From JBNJDJ01 sp051744845 (GTDB lineage: Bacteria; Bacillota; Clostridia; Peptostreptococcales; Acidaminobacteraceae): 64,000 nt of DNA. The stretch lies in NCBI GenBank assembly GCA_051744845.1, contig JBNJDJ010000002.1, positions 1 to 64,000 of the forward strand. Reading direction: 5' to 3'. This document shows, piece by piece, positions 54,369 through 61,449 of this stretch; position 1 is the stretch's first letter; each line of letters opens with the position of its first letter. Position numbers and translations under genes: made by a program. Below the pieces are notes generated by a model that saw nothing but the letters and a program-made list of their open reading frames with translations, searched no databases and had not been told where the DNA came from.

Positions 54369-55433
54369 TTATAAAGTACTTTTTAAAACTGATTGACTTT
54401 TAAAATTCTCCATTGCCAAATTAATTAATTCATCAATTAAATTACTATAAGACATTCCTTCATATATCCATAACTTTGGATACATACTTATTTCAGTAAA
54501 ACCAGGTAATGTATTTACTTCGTTTACAATAATTCGTTTATCTGTTACAAAAAAATCAATTCTAACAAGACCTTTTAACTCTAAAATTTTTGCTGTCTTT
54601 AAAGCAATTTTTTTGATTTTTTGAATATCTTTTTTAGATAGATTTGCAGGAATATTCAATTCAGTTGCTAATTTATCTATATATTTAGCTTCATAAGAAT
54701 AAAAATCACTTTTAGAAACTATTTCACCTGGAATAGATACATCTAATTTATCATTCCCTTTAACTGAACATTCTATTTCTCTCCCATCAATAAATTCTTC
54801 GATTATAATTTTTCTATCATACAAAAAAGCATCATCCAAAGCTTTTTTAAATTCTTTTTGATTATTAACTTTAGAAATACCTATTGATGAACCTAAATTA
54901 GCAGGTTTTACAAAAAAAGGAAGGCCTAGTTTATCTTTAACAGTTTTAAAATTAACTTTTTTTCCTTTTTTACATGTTATATAATCTGATATATCAATAT
55001 TTTCATCTCTAAGTAATCTTTTCATAATATCTTTATCCATACCTAATGCTGATCCTATCACTTCTGATCCTACATAAGGTATATTTAAAAGCTTAAGAAA
55101 TCCTTGTAATGAACCATCTTCACCAAATGGACCGTGTATAATTGGAAAAATAACATCTAAAGAAGGTAAATATTTATTCTTATCTAAATTTAAAATATTT
55201 TTATCAAAACTTCCTAGTTTAAATGCCAAAGACTCTTTATTTTTAATTAAAATATTATCATTTTTAATTTCAAAATTACATTTAAAAAAGTTTCCCTCTT
55301 TACTTACCCAAATTAAGTAAATATCATATTTTTCTTTATCTATTGCTTTATAAATACTTGCTGCTGACTTAAGCGATACTTCATGTTCTGCTGATTTACC
55401 TCCAAATATTAGACCTAAATTTATTTTTTTCAA
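54369..55433 (-). CDS. ddl: D-alanine-D-alanine ligase
   Basis: 354-residue ATP-grasp enzyme making the D-Ala-D-Ala dipeptide of peptidoglycan. Seen: IFGGKSAEHEVSLKSA, HGPFGEDGSLQGFL, VKPANLGSSIGISKV, FYSYEAKYID (omega loop, with the tyrosine seen in D-Ala:D-Ala rather than D-Ala:D-Lac ligases), and VRIDFF and NEVNTLPGFTEISM. Start: TTG at 55433, 5 bases after GGAGG; the ATG at 55445 lacks an RBS. It follows an OmpR-type regulator directly. MurF uses the product. Confidence 0.94.
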   Translation of the reverse strand: MKKINLGLIFGGKSAEHEVSLKSAASIYKAIDKEKYDIYLIWVSKEGNFFKCNFEIKNDNILIKNKESLAFKLGSFDKNILNLDKNKYLPSLDVIFPIIHGPFGEDGSLQGFLKLLNIPYVGSEVIGSALGMDKDIMKRLLRDENIDISDYITCKKGKKVNFKTVKDKLGLPFFVKPANLGSSIGISKVNNQKEFKKALDDAFLYDRKIIIEEFIDGREIECSVKGNDKLDVSIPGEIVSKSDFYSYEAKYIDKLATELNIPANLSKKDIQKIKKIALKTAKILELKGLVRIDFFVTDKRIIVNEVNTLPGFTEISMYPKLWIYEGMSYSNLIDELINLAMENFKSQSVLKSTL

Positions 55434-55445
55434 ACTTACCTCCAT

Positions 55446-56114
55446 TTAACAATCAAATATATAACCCTTACCACGAACTGACTTTATATATTTTTTTCCA
55501 TTATCTTCTAATTTTTTTCTTAACCTCATAATATTTGTATTAACAGTATTTAATCCATAATACTTACTTTCCCATACATTTTCTAAAATTTCTTCTCTTG
55601 ATACAACTTGTTTTCTATTAATTATTAAATAAATTAATAACTCGTATTCTTTATTAGATAAATTTGTTCTTTTTCCATTTTTATATACTCTTTTAGATAT
55701 ATTATCTATTTCTAAATCTCCTATGCTAGTCTTATCAATAACTTGATGATCATATTTTCTATATCTTCTTAAATGAGCTTTAACTCTAGCTACTAATTCT
55801 ATTGGATCAAATGGTTTAGTAATATAATCATCAGCCCCGGCTTCTAAACCTTGTGCTTTTTTATCAACATTAGTTTTTGCACTTAAAAAAATGATAGGAA
55901 TATTATATTTTTCTCTAATTTTTTTACAAATTTCAATACCATCTTTTTTATCTAAACCAATATCTAAAATTACTAAATCAATTTTATCACTCATTTTTTC
56001 TAAGGCTTGATCATAAGTATAACTTTTTATAACTTGATACTCTTCTTTGTATAAAAACTCAGAAATCATTTCTACAATTTGTTTTTCATCATCTAAAACT
56101 AAAATTTTATCCAT
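55446..56114 (-). CDS. OmpR/VanR-type response regulator
   Basis: 222 residues: receiver domain (1-118) with the aspartate in DLVILDIGLDKKDG and lysine in DYITKPFD, then a winged-helix DNA-binding domain (about 130-222: LSNKEYELLIYLIINRKQVVSREEILENVW, VRGKGYIF). Immediately upstream of ddl, the usual place for regulators of cell-wall genes. The likely partner kinase is transcribed away from it at 56258. ATG at 56114 with GAAGGGAG. Confidence 0.9.
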   Translation of the reverse strand: MDKILVLDDEKQIVEMISEFLYKEEYQVIKSYTYDQALEKMSDKIDLVILDIGLDKKDGIEICKKIREKYNIPIIFLSAKTNVDKKAQGLEAGADDYITKPFDPIELVARVKAHLRRYRKYDHQVIDKTSIGDLEIDNISKRVYKNGKRTNLSNKEYELLIYLIINRKQVVSREEILENVWESKYYGLNTVNTNIMRLRKKLEDNGKKYIKSVRGKGYIFDC

Positions 56115-56199
56115 TTTACTCCCTTCTATTTATATTATATTGAATTTTAAGTATTTTTTAAATAGTTTTTTTAAAATAATAAATATTATAAATGAAAAC

Positions 56200-56228
56200 T
56201 TCAAATTTTTTAGTTATTCATATATAAT
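56200..56228 (+). promoter_or_regulatory. promoter of the divergent histidine kinase gene
   Basis: TTCAAA (56200-56205), 17-base spacer, TATAAT (56223-56228). Confidence 0.45.
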
Positions 56229-56257
56229 ATTTAACGAATTGTATCTAAGGGGGATTT

Positions 56258-57271
56258 ATGAAAAACAGTCACAAAATTACACTAAGTATTTGTATATACG
56301 GTTTAATATCTTTAAATATCTCATATCTAATTAATGATTTTTACTTTTTAAAATTAATTATTATATTAATTTTAGGATTCTTTTTATCTAAAAAAATTAC
56401 TAATCCAATTAATAAAGCTTATAAATCAATGCAAAGACTTATTAAAAAATCATCATTTTTCAAAGAAAACTTGTCAAAACATAGAGATTTATTTTCTTCA
56501 AATCAAAATATTTATCAATTATCTAAAACTACAGATTTAGTTTATGATGAGATAAAAAATATTGATTTTGATAAATATACAGAAGAATTAGAAAATTATT
56601 ATGAAAATAGTGCTAAATTCATTTCTAAACTTAGCCATGATTTAAGAACTCCTTTAACATTAATAAAAGGATATACTAAAGCAATATCTATAAATAAAGA
56701 AAAAAATCTAGATAAGTACCTTAAAAATATTGAAAATAGTGTATCAGATATTGAAAATATTATATATAATGAACTAGATTTATCTTTTGATGTTAAATCT
56801 AAATATTTTTTAGAAAAAAAAGAAATCGACTTAAATAATTTTATAAATGAATTAAAAGAAGATTTTAAAGCAGTCGGAGAAAATTTCAATCGTGAAATTA
56901 TATTTTCCAAAAATAAAATCAATGGAAAAGCTTATTTGGACAAGTCTAGCTTGAAAAGAGTTTTTGAAAATATATTAAATAATGCAATTAAATATTCAGA
57001 CGATTTAATAAAAATAAATATTATAAATAAAAATGAATTTTTAAAAATTAGTATTATAGATAAAGGAATAGGTATTTCTGAGATAGATCTTGATAATATT
57101 AATAAGATCTTTTATCAAGGTGGTAATAATAAAAAGGAAGGATATGGCCTTGGCTTATATATATCTAGTTCAATCTTAAAAGCTCATGAATATGATTATA
57201 AAATTGATTCGAAAAAAAATAAAGGTACTACATTTAGTATCTTTATAAAAAAAACAAAGTCAGAAAATTAA
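56258..57271 (+). CDS. small membrane histidine kinase
   Basis: 337 residues. Two membrane helices in the first 60 residues with almost no extracellular loop, so it senses within the membrane, then a HAMP-like segment (KKITNPINKAYKSMQRL), HisKA with KLSHDLRTPLTLIKGY, and HATPase with FENILNNAIKYS, DKGIGISEID and GYGLGLYISS. It is divergent from the OmpR-type regulator, unlike most two-component pairs. RBS AGGGGG, ATG at 56258. Pairing to the neighbouring regulator is inferred. Confidence 0.9.
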   Translation: MKNSHKITLSICIYGLISLNISYLINDFYFLKLIIILILGFFLSKKITNPINKAYKSMQRLIKKSSFFKENLSKHRDLFSSNQNIYQLSKTTDLVYDEIKNIDFDKYTEELENYYENSAKFISKLSHDLRTPLTLIKGYTKAISINKEKNLDKYLKNIENSVSDIENIIYNELDLSFDVKSKYFLEKKEIDLNNFINELKEDFKAVGENFNREIIFSKNKINGKAYLDKSSLKRVFENILNNAIKYSDDLIKINIINKNEFLKISIIDKGIGISEIDLDNINKIFYQGGNNKKEGYGLGLYISSSILKAHEYDYKIDSKKNKGTTFSIFIKKTKSEN

Positions 57272-57290
57272 CTTTCTGACTTTAATTCAT
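57256..57290. terminator. terminator between the histidine kinase and the CarA-N-like gene
   Basis: Eleven-base stem AAAGTCAGAAA / TTTCTGACTTT with a 6-base loop, with a long T-run (GTTTTTTTT) on the minus strand. Confidence 0.88.
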
Positions 57291-57533
57291 ATACGTTTTT
57301 ATATCAAACATATGATAATCCATAGGCAAATCATCTGTAACTAACTTACCGTTTACTCCATCAATATTATAATTGGAATTTGCAATATTCAATTTGTATT
57401 TTTCATTAGTATCTGAACATTCAATATTTACTAATGAATCTTTTATACTTACTGTTCCTAAAACATTTTTATCTAAATCACTTTCACCATTTAAAACTAC
57501 ACCATTTTCTAAAACTAAAAAACACTTTTTCAT
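57282..57533 (-). CDS. 83-residue protein resembling the N-terminal domain of carbamoyl-phosphate synthase small subunit
   Basis: The start is ATG at 57533 with AGGAGG; 9 more codons of open frame lie upstream. The N-terminus MKKCFLVLENGVVLNGES matches the first strands of CarA (LVLEDGTVFEGES-type). The rest keeps the collinear pattern GTVSI...NIDGVN...VTDDLP, matching CarA G-E-V-V-F...G-N-Y-G-V-N...S-D-x-P at about the same spacing, with the MTGYQE segment changed. CarA itself is about 360 residues with a glutamine amidotransferase domain; that domain is absent here and there is no second reading frame to supply it. It is a single gene with the strongest promoter in the window and a perfect palindrome behind it. 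Function unknown; the CarA relationship is my reading of motifs, not a search result. Confidence 0.6.
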   Translation of the reverse strand: MKKCFLVLENGVVLNGESDLDKNVLGTVSIKDSLVNIECSDTNEKYKLNIANSNYNIDGVNGKLVTDDLPMDYHMFDIKTYMN

Positions 57534-57565
57534 ATATCCTCCTTTTGTATATTTTATCAACCTTG

Positions 57566-57579
57566 TGAATAATTATTCA
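57566..57579. promoter_or_regulatory. perfect 14-base palindrome just behind the CarA-N-like promoter
   Basis: TGAATAATTATTCA, a few bases after the -10 box. It resembles Fur/PerR-type boxes but has no central base, so the regulator cannot be named. Confidence 0.45.
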
Positions 57580-57587
57580 TTTTCTAT

Positions 57588-57615
57588 ATTATAACAGATT
57601 ATAAAATTATGTCAA
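57588..57615 (-). promoter_or_regulatory. consensus promoter of the CarA-N-like gene
   Basis: Minus strand TTGACA (57615-57610), 16-base spacer, TATAAT (57593-57588), and TGT before the -10 box: both hexamers are perfect, the only such case I found in the window. Confidence 0.8.
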
Positions 57616-57652
57616 ATCCTATTTTTCATTAATTTTGATTATAATTTTTTAT

Positions 57653-57687
57653 AAACAAAAAAATATTAGTCTATTAAACTAATATTT
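57653..57687 (-). terminator. rho-independent terminator of cysQ
   Basis: Ten-base stem AAATATTAGT / ACTAATATTT with a 7-base loop, then a T-run on the minus strand. Confidence 0.85.
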
Positions 57688-57698
57688 ATACATTTACT

Positions 57699-58472
57699 TT
57701 ATATATTATTCAAATCAAATTTATTTTCTAAGTCATTAATTATAAAAAAGGATGGATTTATTGGATTATCTTTAGTATAATCAATTTTTTTATTATCCAT
57801 GGTTAATAGCTTACCACCTGCTTGAGTAACAATAACTTCCATTGCTGCTGTATCCCATATAGAAGTAGGCCCAAACCTATAATAAGCATCTGAGTCTCCC
57901 TTAGCAATTTTACATCCTTTAAGAGAAGATCCTAATCTATCAATTTTATTAATTTTATTTTTATTTTTTTCAATTAATCTTAATGATTTTTTTCTTTGAT
58001 GAGATTGACTAATTAACAAATTAACTTTTTTCTTATTATTAGAAACATTAATTTTTTTTACTTTATTATTTTTCTCAAAATATGCACCTTTTCCTTTTAT
58101 CGCATAATATAATTCATCTAACACAGGAGCATATATAATTCCAAATTCTAATTCATTTTTATTTAAAATAGCAATATTTATACTAAATTCACCATTTTTT
58201 TTAATAAATTCTTTAGTACCATCTATAGGATCTATAATAAATGATTTATTACTATTACTTATTTGATTCTGAGATTCTTCAGAAATAATATTGTAGTCAA
58301 AATTATTAGTTAATTTTTCAACTATAATTTTATTGGCAACTAAATCAGCTTTAGTTACAGGACTGTTATCCTCTTTTTCATAAACTTTAAAAGATTTATT
58401 ATATATTTTTAAAATTTTCTTACTAGCTTCAAAAATAGCTTCTTTGCATATTTTTAACTCTTTTTGATACAT
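57699..58472 (-). CDS. cysQ: inositol monophosphatase-family protein, CysQ type
   Basis: 257 residues. Seen: EDNSPVTKADLVAN, IISEESQ, the metal-binding DPIDGTKEFIKKNGEFSINIAI, and WDTAAMEVIVTQAGGKLL. The DPIDGTKEF wording and the length favour CysQ (3'(2'),5'-bisphosphate nucleotidase, which removes the phosphate from PAP) over inositol monophosphatase. The substrate remains inferred. ATG at 58472 with AAAAGGAG. Own promoter and terminator. Confidence 0.85.
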   Translation of the reverse strand: MYQKELKICKEAIFEASKKILKIYNKSFKVYEKEDNSPVTKADLVANKIIVEKLTNNFDYNIISEESQNQISNSNKSFIIDPIDGTKEFIKKNGEFSINIAILNKNELEFGIIYAPVLDELYYAIKGKGAYFEKNNKVKKINVSNNKKKVNLLISQSHQRKKSLRLIEKNKNKINKIDRLGSSLKGCKIAKGDSDAYYRFGPTSIWDTAAMEVIVTQAGGKLLTMDNKKIDYTKDNPINPSFFIINDLENKFDLNNI

Positions 58473-58512
58473 TTAGTCTCCTTTTGTATGTAAGTTTTGT
58501 CTTAATACATAA

Positions 58513-58541
58513 ATTTTATCACAGTTAAATATTTACTACAA
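58513..58541 (-). promoter_or_regulatory. promoter of cysQ
   Basis: Minus strand TTGTAG (58541-58536), 17-base spacer, TAAAAT (58518-58513), with TGA before the -10 box. Confidence 0.55.
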
Positions 58542-58550
58542 AATTTATAT

Positions 58551-58594
58551 TAAAAAAGAGCAAATACTTATCAAAAGATAAATATTTACTCTTA
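58551..58594 (-). terminator. terminator of the pfkA-pyk unit
   Basis: Long stem AGAGTAAATATTTATC / GATAAGTATTTGCTCT with two G-T or mismatch positions, then a T-run on the minus strand. Confidence 0.85.
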
Positions 58595-58607
58595 ATATTT
58601 TTAAAAT

Positions 58608-60365
58608 TTATAGTACTCTAGTTTTTCCAGCATATACAATTCCTTTTTCAGAATCTAATGTAATTAATGCTCCATCCTTTAAGATATCTGTTGATTCTTT
58701 AGCACCAACAATTGCTGGTTTACCTAAAGAAACACTTACTACAGCAGCATGTGACGTATATCCACTTTCTTCAACAATTAAGCCTGAAGCATTTTCAATA
58801 TAAGGCATTAATTCTTTGTCTGTAGAAGAAGTAACTAAAATATCTCCTTTATGGAATTTATCTTTAGCATCTTTTACTGAATCAATTACACAAACATTAC
58901 CAGTTATAACTTGCTTACCTAAACCTGTTCCTTTAGTTAAAATATCTCCTACTAAATGAACTTTCATTAAGTTAGTTGCACCAGCTACTCCAACTGGAAC
59001 ACCAGCAGTAATTACAACAAGGTCACCGTGTTTAATATAATCTTTTTCTTTTGATAAAGTAATTGACGTATCAAATATCTCATCAGTTGTAGAAACATCT
59101 TTAGTTAATATTGACTCTATTCCCCAAACTAAAGACAATTTTCTTCTAACCTCTTGATTTGGAGTAGCAGCTATAATAGGCGCTTTAGGTCTTAATTTAG
59201 CTATTTTTTTAGCAGTAAAACCAGAATCTGTTGCCGTTAAAATAGCAGAAGCTCCTAAGTCTAGCGCTGTTGTACATGTTGCATGTGATACAGCAAATGT
59301 AACACCACTTTCTAAAATTTCTTTAGTTCTTTCATTTAATAATTTTTCATAATCCATAGAAGATTCAGTATTAATTGCAATTCTTCTCATAGTTGCAACT
59401 GACTCAACAGCATAATCTCCCATAGCAGTTTCTCCTGATAACATAATTGCATCTGTACCATCATAAATTGCATTTGCAACATCAGTAGTTTCAGCTCTAG
59501 TAGGTCTTGGATTTCTTATCATTGAATCAAGCATTTGAGTTGCAGTAATAACAGGTTTACCTTGAATATTACATTTTTTAATCATCATCTTTTGAGCTAT
59601 AGGAACTTGTTCTAAAGGAATTTCAACTCCTAAATCTCCTCTAGCAACCATTAAACCATCACTTACCTCAATGATTTCATCAATATTATCTACACCTTCT
59701 TGATTTTCAATTTTAGAAATAATATGAATTTCATGAGCATCATTATCTTCTAATACTTTTCTGATTTCTAAAACATCACTAGCTTTTCTAATAAATGAAG
59801 CAGCTATATAATCAATACCGTTATTTATTCCAAATATTATATCTTTTCTATCTTTTTCTGTTATAGCAGGTAAATTAATACTTACTCCTGGAACATTTAC
59901 GCCTTTATAATCTTTAACAGGTCCATCATTTAATACTGTACATTCGATATCTGAATCAGTAACATTATCTACTACTAATTCTACTAATCCGTCATCAATT
60001 AATATAGTATCTCCTTTTACCACATCATTAGGTAGACCTTTATAAGATAAAGAACATTTCTCTTTATCTCCTTTACAATCCTCAGAAGTAAATGTAAATT
60101 TCTGTCCTTTTTCTAAATAAACAACATCTTCTTTAAACTTACCTGTTCTTATTTCAGGACCTTTTGTGTCTAACAAAATAGCTATCGGTTTATCTAGTTC
60201 CTGTCTTACTTCTTTAATCATTTCAAGTTTTTCTAGTTGTTCCTCATGGTCTCCATGAGAAAAATTCAATCTTGCTACATTTAAACCATTCTTAACTAAC
60301 TCTGTAAAAACTTCCTTTTTTTCACTTGCAGGGCCAATTGTACAAACAATCTTAGTTTTTTTCAT
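58608..60365 (-). CDS. pyk: pyruvate kinase with a C-terminal PEP-utiliser-like domain
   Basis: 585 residues. The first about 475 are a standard pyruvate kinase: KIVCTIGPASE, VARLNFSHGDHEEQ, LDTKGPEIRTG, IISKIENQEGVDNIDEI, VARGDLGVEIPLEQV and TATQMLDSMI. The last about 110 add a swivel domain with EESGYTSHAAVVSVSLGKPAIVGA, similar to the phospho-histidine domain of PEP-utilising enzymes; the H is present. This extra C-terminal domain is common in Gram-positive pyruvate kinases. Makes pyruvate and ATP, last step of glycolysis. ATG at 60365 with GGAGAG. 48 bases after pfkA. Confidence 0.96.
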   Translation of the reverse strand: MKKTKIVCTIGPASEKKEVFTELVKNGLNVARLNFSHGDHEEQLEKLEMIKEVRQELDKPIAILLDTKGPEIRTGKFKEDVVYLEKGQKFTFTSEDCKGDKEKCSLSYKGLPNDVVKGDTILIDDGLVELVVDNVTDSDIECTVLNDGPVKDYKGVNVPGVSINLPAITEKDRKDIIFGINNGIDYIAASFIRKASDVLEIRKVLEDNDAHEIHIISKIENQEGVDNIDEIIEVSDGLMVARGDLGVEIPLEQVPIAQKMMIKKCNIQGKPVITATQMLDSMIRNPRPTRAETTDVANAIYDGTDAIMLSGETAMGDYAVESVATMRRIAINTESSMDYEKLLNERTKEILESGVTFAVSHATCTTALDLGASAILTATDSGFTAKKIAKLRPKAPIIAATPNQEVRRKLSLVWGIESILTKDVSTTDEIFDTSITLSKEKDYIKHGDLVVITAGVPVGVAGATNLMKVHLVGDILTKGTGLGKQVITGNVCVIDSVKDAKDKFHKGDILVTSSTDKELMPYIENASGLIVEESGYTSHAAVVSVSLGKPAIVGAKESTDILKDGALITLDSEKGIVYAGKTRVL

Positions 60366-60413
60366 TCTCTCTCCTTATCCTTTATTAATAACTTAAAATA
60401 TTTAAAAACTTAT

Positions 60414-61373
60414 TTAAATTGATAAAATTTCTGTTAACTTATATAAATCTCTATCAATATCAGTATTATTTTTTAAAGCATCTTTAAAAGGTAAATCAAT
60501 TATTTTATTACCTTTTATACCAACAGCTTTACCACTTTGTCCATCCATTAATAAATTTACTGCTTTACTTCCAAATCGCGATGCTAAAATTCTATCTTGT
60601 GGAGTAGGAGTTCCACCTCTTTGTAAATAACCAATAACACTAACTCTAGTTCCAATACCTGTCTTATTTTCTACTTTTTCAGCTAAAGAATAGGGTTCAC
60701 CAACTCCTTCAGCTAAAAGTATAATATTGTGTAATTTCCCTCTGTTTTTACCTCTTATTAACTTTTTACATATATCATCTACATTAAAATCAACTTCAGG
60801 GATAATTATACTTTCTGCACCGCCTGCTAATCCTGCATAAAGTGCAATATCACCACAATCTCTACCCATTACTTCAATTATATTAGCACGTCCATGAGCA
60901 GTTGAAGTATCCCTTACATTTCCTATAGCATTAACTACTGTAGTCAAAGCTGTATCAAAACCTATTGTATAATCTGTATATGCTAAATCATTGTCAATAG
61001 TAGCTGGTATACCTATTACTGGAATCCCTTTATCAGCAAGCTTTTTAGCTCCGTTTAATGAACCATCGCCACCTATAACTACTAAACCATCAATATTAAA
61101 CATATCTAAAATTTCAATAGCTCTTTTTACACCTTCTTCAGTTTTGAATTTTTCACATCTAGCTGTTCGTAAAACAGTTCCACCACGATGAATAATATCA
61201 CCAACTGATGAAACATCCATTTCTTCAATATTTCCTTCTAACAGTCCACTATATCCTCTTTGTATTCCTGAAACTTTTAATCCATTATATATAGAAACCC
61301 TAACTACTGCTCTTATAGCTGCATTCATTCCTGGTGCATCTCCACCACTAGTTAAGACACCAATTCTTTTCAT
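60414..61373 (-). CDS. pfkA: ATP-dependent 6-phosphofructokinase
   Basis: 319 residues. Seen: IGVLTSGGDAPGMNAAIRAVVR, LVVIGGDGSLNGA (G-D-G-S indicates ATP rather than pyrophosphate as donor), GIPATIDNDLAYTDYTIGFDTA, and GRDCGDIALYAG. Commits fructose 6-phosphate to glycolysis. The start is the ATG at 61373 with GGAGG 4 bases before it; the longer frame to 61418 includes the RBS. A good promoter is at 61406-61434, so pfkA-pyk can be expressed independently of dnaE upstream. Confidence 0.96.
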   Translation of the reverse strand: MKRIGVLTSGGDAPGMNAAIRAVVRVSIYNGLKVSGIQRGYSGLLEGNIEEMDVSSVGDIIHRGGTVLRTARCEKFKTEEGVKRAIEILDMFNIDGLVVIGGDGSLNGAKKLADKGIPVIGIPATIDNDLAYTDYTIGFDTALTTVVNAIGNVRDTSTAHGRANIIEVMGRDCGDIALYAGLAGGAESIIIPEVDFNVDDICKKLIRGKNRGKLHNIILLAEGVGEPYSLAEKVENKTGIGTRVSVIGYLQRGGTPTPQDRILASRFGSKAVNLLMDGQSGKAVGIKGNKIIDLPFKDALKNNTDIDRDLYKLTEILSI

Positions 61374-61405
61374 ATTACCTCCAATTTTGACTTTGCTATA
61401 TTGTA

Positions 61406-61434
61406 ATTTTATAATCATTTTAATATTTATTCAA
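61406..61434 (-). promoter_or_regulatory. promoter of pfkA-pyk
   Basis: Minus strand TTGAAT (61434-61429), 17-base spacer, TAAAAT (61411-61406), about 35 bases upstream of the pfkA start. Confidence 0.6.
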
Positions 61435-61449
61435 CATATTTTTTTGCTT

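Noticed and set aside
54369..57271. Vancomycin-resistance (van) cluster
   Set aside because: A VanR-like regulator, kinase and ligase are present, but there is no vanH or vanX, and the ligase omega loop has the tyrosine of ordinary D-Ala-D-Ala ligases.
57566..57579. Definite Fur or PerR box
   Set aside because: The half-sites resemble those boxes, but the central base of the 7-1-7 arrangement is missing, so only an unnamed palindrome is reported.
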